Shown: in pieces, positions 10,062 to 19,419 of the stretch
Layout of the letters: each line of letters begins with the position of its first letter
Numbering within the stretch: position 1 is the stretch's first letter
Origin: Mannheimia haemolytica
GTDB taxonomy: Bacteria; Pseudomonadota; Gammaproteobacteria; Enterobacterales; Pasteurellaceae
Length of the DNA: 64,000 nucleotides
Assembly: GCF_004342115.1 (NCBI RefSeq)
Contig: NZ_SMAC01000011.1
Location: forward strand, 23,550 to 87,549
Direction: 5' to 3'
Translations under genes and position numbers: made by a program
The notes under the pieces: generated by a model
Told to the model about the DNA's origin: nothing
The model's input: the letters and a program-made list of their open reading frames with translations, nothing else
Databases searched by the model: none

Positions 10062-10231
10062 CCCCTCTCCCCTTGTGGGAGAGGGACAGGTTTTTCTTCG
10101 TTGAGAAGAAAAAGCAGGGAGAGGGGGCTATTTTTTGCAAAATTTTCCAAGAAAATAACCGCTTGTACCCTCTCTCTGATAAATATTTCTGCACGAAATA
10201 TTTATCGGTCTCTCTCCCATATAAGGGAGAG
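10062..10231. repeat. two composite hairpin repeats with an uptake signal between (lptE-leuS gap)
   Basis: Element A (10062-10127) and element B (10168-10231) fill the gap. Each contains a small hairpin of the form CTCTCCC-loop-GGGAGAG and a longer inner stem, and its ends can pair again, giving a branched fold. The inner stems differ (A: TTTTTCTTC-GTTGA-GAAGAAAAA; B: GATAAATATTTC-TGCAC-GAAATATTTATC) but each stays complementary. An uptake signal ACCGCTTGT lies at 10158-10166. A similar pair in inverse orientation lies at 14941-15100. Confidence 0.8.
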
Positions 10232-10239
10232 TGTGTTTG

Positions 10240-12825
10240 TTACGCCTTAACCGCAAAGCTCAACATTTTAAATGGAACGTAGATTTCTTTTACAATCTGC
10301 TGACCATCTAAGAATTTAGCAACGTTTGGATCGGCTTTAGCGATAGCTTTAACTTCATCTTCCGTAGCAGTAGCTGAAACAGTGATTTTGCCACGCACTT
10401 TTCCGTTGACCTGTACTACCACTAATTTTTCATCTTCCACCATTGCGGATTCATCGGCTTGTACCCAAGGGGCAAAATCGATGGTTTGTTCATTACCTAA
10501 CACTTGCCATAACTCAAAGCAGATATGTGGCGTGATTGGGTAAAGCATACGCACCACCGCACTTAAAGCTTCTGCCATTACGGCTTTATCTTGTTCGGTT
10601 TCAAGTGGGGCTTTGGTGAGCTTGTTCATCAATTCCATCACCGCAGCAATCGCTGTATTGAAGGTTTGACGACGACCAATATCATCACTCACCTTAGCAA
10701 TCGTTTTGTGTACATCACGGCGAAGTTCTTTTTGATCCTTGTCTAAGGCATTCACATCTAATGCAGTCGTTGCCGGATTTTGGGCATAGCTATAAACTAA
10801 ATTCCAAACACGACCTAAGAAACGTTTTGCCCCTTCAACGCCGGATTCTTGCCATTCTAATGTCATTTCCGCAGGGGAGGCAAACATCATAAACAAGCGA
10901 ACTGTGTCAGCACCATATTTTTCCACCATTTCTTGCGGATCGATACCGTTGTTCTTTGATTTCGACATTTTAGTCATACCGCTGTGAACCAGCTCACGCC
11001 TTTGTGGATCGGTTGCTTTGATGATACGACCTTTCTCATCACGTTCTAAGGTGACTTGTGTCGGGCTGACCCAAATACGCTCGTTAGTTGGGCTGGTGTA
11101 GTAGAACGCATCGGCAAGCACCATACCTTGGCATAACAGTTTAGTCGCCGGTTCGTCCGAATTTAAAATACCCGCATCACGCAACAATTTATGGAAGAAA
11201 CGGAAGTAGAGCAAGTGCATTGTGGCGTGTTCAATACCGCCGATATATTGATCGACCGGTAGCCAGTAGTTTGCCTCGTCTGAATCTAACATTCCTTCGT
11301 GATATTGTGGGCAAGTATAACGTGCATAATACCAAGAGGACTCCATAAAGGTATCGAAAGTATCGGTTTCACGCAATGCCGGTTTGCCGTTGTAAGTGGT
11401 TTTCGCCCACTCTGGGTCGGCTTTGATTGGGCTTTGCACGCCGTTCATTACCACATCTTCAGGGAGAATCACCGGTAAATCTTGTAATGGAACGGTAACC
11501 ACTTCGCCCTCTTCTGTGGTCATCATTGGGATTGGTGCACCCCAATAACGTTGACGAGAAACACCCCAGTCACGCAGACGGAAATTCACTTGGCGTTTAC
11601 CTACGCCCATTGCCTCTAATTTATCGGCAATCGCAGTGAAAGCCACATCAAATTCCAAGCCGTCAAACTCGGCAGAGTTGATTAATTTACCGTGTTCGGT
11701 GTAAGCGGCTTTGCTGAAATCCCACTCTGAGCCATCAAGCGGTTGAATTACCTGATTAATTTGCAAATCGTATTTTTGTGCAAATTCAAAGTCACGCTCA
11801 TCGTGAGCCGGAACCGCCATTACCGCACCTGTACCGTAGTGCATTAACACAAAGTTAGCAACCCAAACCGGTACTTCTTTTCCTGTTAACGGGTGAATGG
11901 CGAACAAGCCGGTTGCCATTCCTTTTTTCTCCATGGTGGCTAATTCTGCTTCTGCCACTTTGGTGTTTTTCGCTTCACGGATAAATTCAGCCAATGCCGG
12001 GTTATTTTGTGCAGCTAATTCTGCTAATGGGTGAGCCGCAGCAATCGCCACATAGCTTACGCCGAAGAAGGTATCCGGACGGGTAGTGTAAACCGGTAAT
12101 TCTACGTTTGAACCGGCAATTTTAAAGGTGATTTCTACCCCTTCGGAACGACCGATCCAGTTGCGTTGCATGGTTTTTACTTGATCCGGCCACTGTGGGA
12201 GATTATCTAACTGATTGAGTAATTCTTCAGCATAGTCAGTGATTTTGATAAACCATTGTGGAATTTCACGCTGTTCCACTGGGGTGTCACAACGCCAGCA
12301 ACAACCTTCGTGAACTTGCTCGTTGGCAAGCACAGTTTCATCATTCGGACACCAGTTTACGGTTGAGGTTTTTTTATACACTAAGCCTTTTTTATAAAGT
12401 TCTGTGAAGAACCATTGCTCCCATTTGTAGTATTCCGGACGGCAAGTGGTGACTTCACGATCCCAGTCATAAGAGAAGCCCAACATTTTAAGCTGACCTT
12501 TCATATATTCGATGTTTTCGTAAGTCCATTTTGCCGGTGCGGTATTATTTTTCACCGCAGCACCTTCCGCCGGTAAACCGAAAGCGTCCCAACCCATCGG
12601 CTGTAATACATTTTTACCGATCATACGCTGATAACGAGACACTACATCACCAATGGTGTAGTTACGAACGTGCCCCATATGTAGCTTACCTGACGGATAA
12701 GGCAACATTGAAAGGCAATAGTATTTCTCTTTGGTAACGTCTTTAACTGCTTTAAAAACTTTATTTTCTGCCCAATAACGCTGAACCTTAGGTTCAATCT
12801 CACTTGGGTTATACTGCTGTTGCAT
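10240..12825 (-). CDS. leuS: leucyl-tRNA synthetase
   Basis: Class I aminoacyl-tRNA synthetase that charges tRNA-Leu. The 861-residue chain matches E. coli (860). It contains the HIGH-type motif HMGH (residues 49-52) in [16 protein letters not shown], the CP1 editing domain (about 220-420, with TTRPDTFFG), and the catalytic KMSKS loop at about 618-622. The C-terminus carries the usual tRNA-binding extension. It is the first gene of the leuS-lptE-holA group and is divergent from the unassigned pair that starts at 13012. Confidence 0.98.
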   Translation of the reverse strand: MQQQYNPSEIEPKVQRYWAENKVFKAVKDVTKEKYYCLSMLPYPSGKLHMGHVRNYTIGDVVSRYQRMIGKNVLQPMGWDAFGLPAEGAAVKNNTAPAKWTYENIEYMKGQLKMLGFSYDWDREVTTCRPEYYKWEQWFFTELYKKGLVYKKTSTVNWCPNDETVLANEQVHEGCCWRCDTPVEQREIPQWFIKITDYAEELLNQLDNLPQWPDQVKTMQRNWIGRSEGVEITFKIAGSNVELPVYTTRPDTFFGVSYVAIAAAHPLAELAAQNNPALAEFIREAKNTKVAEAELATMEKKGMATGLFAIHPLTGKEVPVWVANFVLMHYGTGAVMAVPAHDERDFEFAQKYDLQINQVIQPLDGSEWDFSKAAYTEHGKLINSAEFDGLEFDVAFTAIADKLEAMGVGKRQVNFRLRDWGVSRQRYWGAPIPMMTTEEGEVVTVPLQDLPVILPEDVVMNGVQSPIKADPEWAKTTYNGKPALRETDTFDTFMESSWYYARYTCPQYHEGMLDSDEANYWLPVDQYIGGIEHATMHLLYFRFFHKLLRDAGILNSDEPATKLLCQGMVLADAFYYTSPTNERIWVSPTQVTLERDEKGRIIKATDPQRRELVHSGMTKMSKSKNNGIDPQEMVEKYGADTVRLFMMFASPAEMTLEWQESGVEGAKRFLGRVWNLVYSYAQNPATTALDVNALDKDQKELRRDVHKTIAKVSDDIGRRQTFNTAIAAVMELMNKLTKAPLETEQDKAVMAEALSAVVRMLYPITPHICFELWQVLGNEQTIDFAPWVQADESAMVEDEKLVVVQVNGKVRGKITVSATATEDEVKAIAKADPNVAKFLDGQQIVKEIYVPFKMLSFAVKA

Positions 12826-13011
12826 AAAATTTAACCTTTAAATTTAACTGAAAAAATTGCCGATAGGATACCGCAAAAACGCCTTTTTTTGAATGGCAAG
12901 CGGTGGAATTTGATGAAAAATTTGCAAATTGTGAGTAACAGAAAAGCTAGACAGCTGAATTTAGAACAGGCAAAATACAGAATATATAACCAGTACTTGA
13001 AGGAGCTAGGT

Positions 13012-13224
13012 ATGTCTATTGTGATTGTAGATACCGATTTTGTTGTACATAAAGAAGATGAAGAGTGGACAACAGAAGAAATCAAGATGATAGAAGAACA
13101 TTTATTAGAAGAACAATCAGCTCAATACCAAGTAAAAAGGGAAGTACCGAAACAATTTTATGCTGATATTGCTGAACGTTTATCACGAGGAGATTTAACT
13201 GCTTGGGAGCAGTTAGATGGTTAG
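13012..13224 (+). CDS. unassigned small acidic protein, possible antitoxin
   Basis: The 70-residue protein starts MSIVIVDTDFVVHKEDEEW and is strongly acidic, with a helical stretch EEIKMIEEHLLEEQ and a C-terminal segment containing IAERLSRGDLTAWEQLDG. I do not recognise a family. The ATG at 13012 has a strong AAGGAG ribosome binding site. The frame is open further up to 12889, and starts at 12889 or 12913 would give 111 or 103 residues, but that part begins in an uptake signal and holds candidate promoter elements (TAGACA, 17 bp, CAAAAT). It overlaps the next gene by 8 bp. The small, acidic first gene overlapping a basic second gene is typical of toxin-antitoxin pairs; that is inference. Confidence 0.55.
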   Translation: MSIVIVDTDFVVHKEDEEWTTEEIKMIEEHLLEEQSAQYQVKREVPKQFYADIAERLSRGDLTAWEQLDG

Positions 13225-13543
13225 TGTTGATTTTAAAAATAATCTATTAGAGTTTATTTTCTATGGATTATTTTCGGAGCATACTCAAACGAATATCATC
13301 AATGGTTTACAGTTTTATCCAAAAGCAGGTGTCGCATTTCGAAAGGATTTACGTTTCAGAAAGCGAGCGGTTTATCAACGGGAAATAATGGTATTCTATC
13401 AATTAGATAAAATAGATGAACCGAAAAAAGTCACCATTATTGCATTTCGTTTAGGGAGAATGAAAAATCCTATTCGTTTAGATACAGTGCAAAACCGCCG
13501 AGTAGTTACTGAAATTTTTATGAATTATCCTGAAAAAGATTAG
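13217..13543 (+). CDS. unassigned basic protein, possible RelE/ParE-like toxin
   Basis: The 108-residue product has the alternating pattern of a small RelE/ParE-type fold: helix (FKNNLLEFIFYGLF), then RKDLRFRKRAVYQREIMVFYQL and a strand KKVTIIAFRLGRMKNP. Several Arg/Lys residues lie in the central strands (RKDLRFRKR), as in ribonuclease toxins, but I cannot name the family with certainty. It starts inside the 3' end of the preceding gene (8-bp overlap) and the pair stands alone between leuS and serS. No catalytic residues can be assigned safely. It might also be a non-toxin regulatory protein. Confidence 0.55.
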   Translation: MVSVDFKNNLLEFIFYGLFSEHTQTNIINGLQFYPKAGVAFRKDLRFRKRAVYQREIMVFYQLDKIDEPKKVTIIAFRLGRMKNPIRLDTVQNRRVVTEIFMNYPEKD

Positions 13544-13557
13544 GGATAAGATTTATT

Positions 13558-13588
13558 AAAAAAACCAACCCCATTTCTGAGATTGGTT
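13558..13588 (-). terminator. rho-independent terminator of serS
   Basis: On the minus strand AACCAATCTCA pairs with TGGGGTTGGTT over 11 positions (two G-T pairs) around a GAAA tetraloop and is followed by seven T. It lies just after the serS stop and also just after the convergent unassigned gene. Confidence 0.9.
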
Positions 13589-13601
13589 TCATTTATTAAT
13601 C

Positions 13602-14924
<1,323 letters not shown>

Positions 14925-14940
14925 TTAAATTTGTGTTTCA

Positions 14941-15100
14941 CTCTCTCCCTTTATGGGAGAGAGACCGAAAAATATTTCGTTCAGAAATATTTTTCAGAGA
15001 GAGGGCAAGCGTTGTTTTTCCTTGAACTTTTACAAATCCCCCTTTCCCTGAAAAATTGCTGAACGCAATTTTTCTGTCCCTCTCCCACAAGGGGAGAGGG
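14941..15100. repeat. two composite hairpin repeats (serS-smpB gap)
   Basis: Element C (14941-15005) and element D (15038-15100) repeat the design seen at 10062-10231 in inverse order. C is close to the reverse complement of B (CTCTCTCCC, GGGAGAGAG, inner stem GAAAAATATTTC/GAAATATTTTTC). D is close to the reverse complement of A (CCCTCTCCC-ACAA-GGGGAGAGGG, inner stem GAAAAATTGC/GCAATTTTTC). The spacer holds a decayed CAAGCG, not a full uptake signal. Confidence 0.8.
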
Positions 15101-15111
15101 TAATTATTCAT

Positions 15112-15591
15112 TTAGCCACGATTGGCGTTTTTCATAATACGCTGTTTAGCCACTTGCCATTCACGGTCTTTAATATCTTCACGTTTATCGTGCAGTTTTT
15201 TCCCTTTGGCTAAGCCGATTTTTACTTTCACCCACGCATTTTTCCAATACATTGAGGTGGCAACAATGGTATAACCTTCACGATTAACTTTACCGAACAG
15301 TGAGTCTAACTCACGTTTATTCAGTAGAAGTTTGCGGGTGCGGGTCGGGTCGCTGACAATATGGGTTGATGCCATATTCAAAGGCGTAATCATTGCCCCG
15401 AATAAGAAGGCTTCGCCGTGGCGAAAGATGACATAGCTATCGCTGATATTGCCTTTTCCGGCACGCAATGCTTTGACTTCCCAGCCCTGTAGCTCTAAGC
15501 CGGCTTCAATTTCATCTTCAATGAAATATTCGTGTCTGGCACGTTTATTTAACGCAATCGTATTTGATGCAACTTTAGGTTTTTTTGCCAT
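15112..15591 (-). CDS. smpB: SsrA-binding protein SmpB
   Basis: SmpB binds tmRNA and brings it to stalled ribosomes for trans-translation. The 159-residue product (E. coli 160) starts [20 protein letters not shown], shows [27 protein letters not shown] in the OB-fold (in two parts), and ends with a basic tail with [17 protein letters not shown]. The tmRNA gene itself is not in this window. It lies upstream of serS in the same direction, separated by hairpin repeats. Confidence 0.96.
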   Translation of the reverse strand: MAKKPKVASNTIALNKRARHEYFIEDEIEAGLELQGWEVKALRAGKGNISDSYVIFRHGEAFLFGAMITPLNMASTHIVSDPTRTRKLLLNKRELDSLFGKVNREGYTIVATSMYWKNAWVKVKIGLAKGKKLHDKREDIKDREWQVAKQRIMKNANRG

Positions 15592-15698
15592 AATTTGTGT
15601 TTATTAATAAAAAATTAGTCACAATTTTACTTGAAATAACCTTGTTAGTGAATGATAAAAGCAACAAGCGGTTGAATTTGAGTAAAATTTTGCAAATA

Positions 15699-16022
15699 TC
15701 AGGATAATTGCAATTGGATTGTTTTGCCGGTTTTTGCAACAAAAGTGACTAAGGTATCTAGGGTAAACTTTTCTAACTTGCCATTGACCATATCAGAAAT
15801 TCGAGGGCGGCTAACACCTAGAATAGAAGCCGCTTCTGATTGTTTGAGATTATTTTTATCAATCCAGTTGCTCATTTCATTCATTAGCATCAGTTTAGTT
15901 TCAATCAGTTGCTGACTGGCAGATTTCAATTTTTGAGCTTCATCAATAGGGAAACCAAGATCTTCAAAAACATTACCCTGAGCTTCTGTAGTATGGCGAA
16001 TTTTAGTATCAATATTATTCAT
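15699..16022 (-). CDS. XRE-type antitoxin of a HigBA-like pair
   Basis: The 107-residue protein has a C-terminal helix-turn-helix of the XRE/COG5606 type (about residues 55-85: NLKQSEAASILGVSRPRIS followed by DMVNGK) and a helical N-terminal part. Such proteins act as antitoxin and autorepressor for Gp49/HigB-like toxins. Its start overlaps the end of the toxin gene by 8 bp, giving the reversed toxin-first order of higBA modules. The predicted operator is the palindrome at 16369-16384. Assignment as an antitoxin is by family and context. Confidence 0.85.
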   Translation of the reverse strand: MNNIDTKIRHTTEAQGNVFEDLGFPIDEAQKLKSASQQLIETKLMLMNEMSNWIDKNNLKQSEAASILGVSRPRISDMVNGKLEKFTLDTLVTFVAKTGKTIQLQLS

Positions 16023-16365
16023 TTTCTAACTCCTTTACGGCAGCATAGCGTGCTTTAATGACAGCAATGTCTTTAGGGGCTGTTTTTTGCGTTTTCTTTT
16101 GGAAAGCGTGTAAACAGTAAATTGCATCTTTAAATTTAGCTAAATACACTAAGCGAAAAGCCCCTGAGGGATCTTTTACTCGAATTTCCATTACGCCTGA
16201 ACCCAAATTTGCCATCGCTTTAAAATCCCTCGGTAATAAGCCTTGCTGAACTAAATCAAGATCAAAACCGAGTTCTCTTTTAATGTTATCCGGAAATTCA
16301 CGAATATCATCTAAGGTTGATCCAACCCAGTGAATTGGTTTTCGTTGGGAAATTACAGTATTCAT
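16015..16365 (-). CDS. Gp49/HigB-like RelE-superfamily toxin
   Basis: The 116-residue protein has the features of the phage Gp49-like HigB group (COG4679): KPIHWVGSTLDDIREFP near the start, ELGFDLDLVQQGLLPRDFK, then GVMEIRVKDPSGAFRLVYLA and YCLHAFQKKTQKTAP near the C-terminus, where F-x-K-K-T-x-K-T-P is the family signature. These toxins are ribosome-dependent mRNA endonucleases. It precedes and overlaps its antitoxin. A 16-bp palindrome overlaps the predicted -10 only 3 bp from the ATG, and no Shine-Dalgarno is visible, so the mRNA may be nearly leaderless. Confidence 0.87.
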   Translation of the reverse strand: MNTVISQRKPIHWVGSTLDDIREFPDNIKRELGFDLDLVQQGLLPRDFKAMANLGSGVMEIRVKDPSGAFRLVYLAKFKDAIYCLHAFQKKTQKTAPKDIAVIKARYAAVKELENE

Positions 16366-16368
16366 AAT

Positions 16369-16384
16369 GTATAAAATTTTATAC
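16369..16384 (-). promoter_or_regulatory. palindromic operator/promoter of the HigBA-like pair
   Basis: GTATAAAATTTTATAC is a perfect 16-bp palindrome placed 3 bp before the toxin ATG. On the minus strand TATAAA inside it makes a -10 with a TTGTTG -35 17 bp upstream. An autorepressor bound here would block RNA polymerase directly. Confidence 0.7.
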
Positions 16385-16410
16385 CTTTAATGGAAATATG
16401 CAACAAGATT

Positions 16411-17820
16411 TTACTCAAACATATCCGCCAATAAAAATTGTAGCACCGAATCCATTCTGAAGTGTGGAATCGCTTGGCTATAATCAAGTTGCTTGGGCTC
16501 GAATTGGTCGAATTCAAAACGGTTAAATTGCCAGTAATTTTTATCGGGTATGCGACTTGGCACGCTGCCAGGGTAGAGTGTCACTTGTTTTCTATCGCTG
16601 GAACGGATCCCTCTTATCGCTTTAATGATTTTATCTTGCTGAGTCACTTTCACCGCATCGGTTGCTTGAATCGAGGAAATGGCTAAATAGCCGGTTTCGA
16701 TACCATCAAATTCTGCGTGTCTTCCCCCTTCTTGCACTAATTGTCGCATTAGGCTTTCCAAATTCGGCACTTGGTCGCTAGTAATGTGATCTGCCTTTGT
16801 TGCGATAAATAGCAATTTATCAATGTTGGACGAAAACAGACGGTGAAATAGCGAACGATTGCCATAATGGAAATGTTTAAACAGTTGCTGTAACCCTAAT
16901 TTCATTTCCATAAATTCGTTATAGCCATAATTTAACGGTGTGAGGCAGTCTGCCAAAATCACTTGGCGGTCAAATTGAGAGAAGTAATCTTCATAAAACG
17001 GTTTGACGATTTTTTTCTGGTAATGCTCATAGCGTTTTTTGAGGGTATGGAAAATACTGTTTCTGTCGCTTTGTTCCAACTTTTCCCACTCAGCTTCGCT
17101 TAAATCTAATAACGGAAAAAATTGGAATACCGGTGCACCTTTGGCATTTTCAGTTGGCAACACAAATCGCCCCGGCTGAATATATTGCATTCCTTGAGCT
17201 TTGCAGGCGAGCAAATAATCGGTGTATTGTTGGCTGAATTCTGCCAGTAAATTTTCATCGGTTTTTGCAAAAAGATCGAGTTTTTTAACCGCTTGTAACC
17301 AAGGTGTGGCAAGCTCTGCACGCTCATCTTTATGTATGGTTTGTTGCGTTTGCGACCATTCTTTATAGGAAAGGGAGAGCAGGGGTAAATCTAACAGCCA
17401 TTCGCCCGGGTAATCGAAAATATCCAAATAAAGCGTGCCGGTTTCTTTAATATGACGTAGCAGAGAATGTTGCCGCTGGTAGCGAATCGCAAGGCGAATT
17501 TCGCTAATGCCAGTGGTGGATTCAGGCCATTGAGGTGGTTGATTTTCAAGGCTTTGGCGGTTTTTATCATATTCAAAGCGGGGAATAGTTAAATCCCCTT
17601 GCTCAACGCGTTTTACCGATAGAATTTGCCCGTGGCGTGCAGGCGCAAACAGGTTTAAATGCGAATTACCGCCTTTGTTGATATGCAAAAGCTGATCAAC
17701 CAAGCTGGTAATAAATGCCGTTTTGCCACTACGGCTTAAGCCGGTAACGGCGAGGCGTAAATGGTTGTCGAGTCCACGCTGGACAAAGTTATTCAGTTTA
17801 TGGTGAATTTTTGAAAACAT
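16411..17820 (-). CDS. ycjX: YcjX-family P-loop protein (DUF463)
   Basis: The 469-residue product belongs to the YcjX/DUF463 family of predicted GTP-binding proteins. It has a P-loop GLSRSGKT (27-34), the conserved block LYLDIFDYPGEWLLDLPLL, and the acidic/NTPase region KLLFIATKADHIT (the KxD base-specificity motif). E. coli YcjX has 465 residues. In E. coli the gene is in the psp region with ycjF; no ycjF or psp gene is adjacent here. Function unknown, associated with envelope stress by context in other species. Divergent from the CYTH gene. Confidence 0.9.
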   Translation of the reverse strand: MFSKIHHKLNNFVQRGLDNHLRLAVTGLSRSGKTAFITSLVDQLLHINKGGNSHLNLFAPARHGQILSVKRVEQGDLTIPRFEYDKNRQSLENQPPQWPESTTGISEIRLAIRYQRQHSLLRHIKETGTLYLDIFDYPGEWLLDLPLLSLSYKEWSQTQQTIHKDERAELATPWLQAVKKLDLFAKTDENLLAEFSQQYTDYLLACKAQGMQYIQPGRFVLPTENAKGAPVFQFFPLLDLSEAEWEKLEQSDRNSIFHTLKKRYEHYQKKIVKPFYEDYFSQFDRQVILADCLTPLNYGYNEFMEMKLGLQQLFKHFHYGNRSLFHRLFSSNIDKLLFIATKADHITSDQVPNLESLMRQLVQEGGRHAEFDGIETGYLAISSIQATDAVKVTQQDKIIKAIRGIRSSDRKQVTLYPGSVPSRIPDKNYWQFNRFEFDQFEPKQLDYSQAIPHFRMDSVLQFLLADMFE

Positions 17821-17880
17821 TTTGCAAAATTTATTGATAAAATAACCGCTTGATTATACAACGTTGCAGGGGCGTGTGAA

Positions 17881-18732
17881 ATGGAAAACCAAAAACAAGC
17901 AGAAATCGAACTGAAAATAATGTTGGAACAGCAGAATGTGGCGTTAGTGGAAAACTACTTGAATCAAACCTCGCCATTCCCTGTGCTTGCTCATCAAACG
18001 GAATTGTTAGGCAACACCTATTATGATACGCCCGAGCAATTTTTTGCCACGCAAAAAATGGGGCTGCGGGTGCGTTCTGTGAATCAACAATATGAAATCA
18101 CGTTAAAAACACAAGGGGAAATTGTAGGCGGTTTGCATATTCGTCCGGAATATAATTTAGCTTTACCCAATAGCCAGCCGGATTTTCAAACATTAGTGGA
18201 AAAATACCAGTTGCCGTTTGAAAATTCAGAGCAGATTGCAGAAAGCTTGCAAGCGATATTCAGCACCGATTTCACTCGTAAAACTTGGTTGGTGCAAGTG
18301 GGGATGTCTGACATTGAGGTAGCGTTAGATCAGGGCATCATTAAAAATCATTTTGGTGAAGAGCCGATTTGTGAATTGGAGTTTGAAATCAAGCAAGGAA
18401 ATCTAGGCGACTTATTTACTTTGGTTGAGGCAATGCCAAAAGCGGATGGGATGTGGTTGAGTAATTTAAGCAAAGCCCAGCGGGGTTATTTGCTCGGACA
18501 AGCGGTTAAATGGGAGCAGAAAATTGCAACTGCAATGGATGGTGAAAACAGTGAAAAATTAACCCAATTATTAGCTGATTTTATTTGTGTCGGCAATGAA
18601 AGCTTGGAAGTGCTGGTACGTTTTAATCAATGCACTCAGCAACAATTTAGCAACTGGCAACAGGCGAGAGCCTTTGTGAAGAGTAAAGATTATTTGCTGC
18701 ACAATTTAACCAATTTAAAAACAATGATTTAG
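17881..18732 (+). CDS. CYTH-domain inorganic triphosphatase, YgiF-like without a full CHAD domain
   Basis: The N-terminal 200 residues form a CYTH/triphosphate tunnel domain: the E8-I-E10-L-K12 (ExExK) motif, a paired RVRSVNQQYEITLKT strand set, and EEPICELEFEIKQG near 160. E. coli YgiF (433 residues) hydrolyses inorganic triphosphate and adds a C-terminal CHAD domain. Here the protein ends at 283, with only about 75 residues after CYTH (ATAMDGENSEKLTQLLADF and onward), so most of CHAD is absent. The catalytic half looks intact. A terminator follows. Confidence 0.85.
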   Translation: MENQKQAEIELKIMLEQQNVALVENYLNQTSPFPVLAHQTELLGNTYYDTPEQFFATQKMGLRVRSVNQQYEITLKTQGEIVGGLHIRPEYNLALPNSQPDFQTLVEKYQLPFENSEQIAESLQAIFSTDFTRKTWLVQVGMSDIEVALDQGIIKNHFGEEPICELEFEIKQGNLGDLFTLVEAMPKADGMWLSNLSKAQRGYLLGQAVKWEQKIATAMDGENSEKLTQLLADFICVGNESLEVLVRFNQCTQQQFSNWQQARAFVKSKDYLLHNLTNLKTMI

Positions 18733-18734
18733 CA

Positions 18735-18765
18735 AAAAGCCACAGGGTGTTACTCTGTGGCTTTT
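18735..18765. terminator. bidirectional terminator between the CYTH gene and the secreted-protein gene
   Basis: AAAAGCCACAG and CTGTGGCTTTT form an 11-bp stem with a 9-nt loop, with T-rich and A-rich ends, in the 36-bp gap between convergent genes. Confidence 0.85.
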
Positions 18766-18768
18766 AGG

Positions 18769-19245
18769 TTATTTTACAATTTCAAATTCTAAACCTTTGA
18801 AAATGTGATCGTTAATTTGAATTTCCATTTTGTATTTACCGACAGGGTCAGTTTTATCAAAACCCCAGCAACGATTTAATACTTGATTATTTGCAAGGTT
18901 TATTTCAGTAATGATAGTATGATTTTTCTTGTCTGCAGAAGAATTAATTTTAGAGCCGGGAGAAGCTAATTTCATTGCAGCAGGGGCATAGAAAGCTTCT
19001 GCAATAGTAACTTTATTTTGTACAGGAAGATTAATACTGTGCCAGCAAAGCCTTGTTTGTTTTTTGCTAATAAAGAGCTTATTTCCCTTAATAGGTTTTG
19101 CAATTTTTTCACTTTCATCAAAAACCTGTAGCACGACTGCAGGTTTTCCTTCTGCCGGTAAATCTTTAGTGACTATTTTTTCAGCGGCAGCAAAGCTATA
19201 GTGGGAAGTTATTGTTAGGGCAAGCACTGTCCATAATTTATTCAT
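18769..19245 (-). CDS. secreted (periplasmic) protein of unknown function
   Basis: The 158-residue precursor has a signal peptide ([19 protein letters not shown], cleavage near AAA) and a mature part with two cysteines in RLCWHS and NRCWGF that could form a disulfide, and a C-terminal beta-rich segment [20 protein letters not shown] do not recognise a named family. The start at 19245 is chosen because GGAG precedes it at good spacing and the signal peptide begins there; an upstream ATG at 19317 would add 24 unlikely residues. It overlaps the yoaH stop by 8 bp (ATGAATAA), so the two are coupled. Confidence 0.8.
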   Translation of the reverse strand: MNKLWTVLALTITSHYSFAAAEKIVTKDLPAEGKPAVVLQVFDESEKIAKPIKGNKLFISKKQTRLCWHSINLPVQNKVTIAEAFYAPAAMKLASPGSKINSSADKKNHTIITEINLANNQVLNRCWGFDKTDPVGKYKMEIQINDHIFKGLEFEIVK

Positions 19246-19402
19246 TGTTTGATTTCTCCAATATTTGATATTTGTCACGTAATTGATTAGCAATAATTTG
19301 AATTGCCTCTCCGGCACTGATGCCTTGTGCCATCAGTTTTTGAATTTCTTCTACTGCGGCTTGTTGTTGCTCGTGTGTCAATGATAAAAGTGAATTATCC
19401 AT
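19238..19402 (-). CDS. yoaH: YoaH family (UPF0181) small protein
   Basis: A 54-residue protein: [20 protein letters not shown] and then [20 protein letters not shown], ending [14 protein letters not shown]. It matches the UPF0181/YoaH pattern SLTHEQQQ...IQELMAQGMSSGQAI known from E. coli (59 residues). Function is unknown; the fold is a helical hairpin. GAGGATT precedes the ATG. Its last eight bases overlap the start of the secreted-protein gene. It follows truC by 17 bp, so truC-yoaH-secreted protein is probably one transcript. Confidence 0.9.
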   Translation of the reverse strand: MDNSLLSLTHEQQQAAVEEIQKLMAQGISAGEAIQIIANQLRDKYQILEKSNNE

Positions 19403-19419
19403 TCAATCCTCTTTTTTGT

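Noticed and set aside
10062..10231. Possible CRISPR-like repeat array
   Set aside because: The units are inverted and self-complementary hairpins, with no regular direct repeats or uniform spacers and no cas genes.
12841..12890. CRP-S-like sequence between leuS and the unassigned pair (TTGCCGATAGGATACCGCAA)
   Set aside because: The half-sites are too far apart and lack the TGCGA-N6-TCGCA spacing.
12889..13011. Longer start of the unassigned small gene (111 residues)
   Set aside because: The extension begins in an uptake signal with TTGCAAA tail, has a weak ribosome site and overlaps likely promoter elements; the ATG at 13012 has AAGGAG. Not excluded completely.
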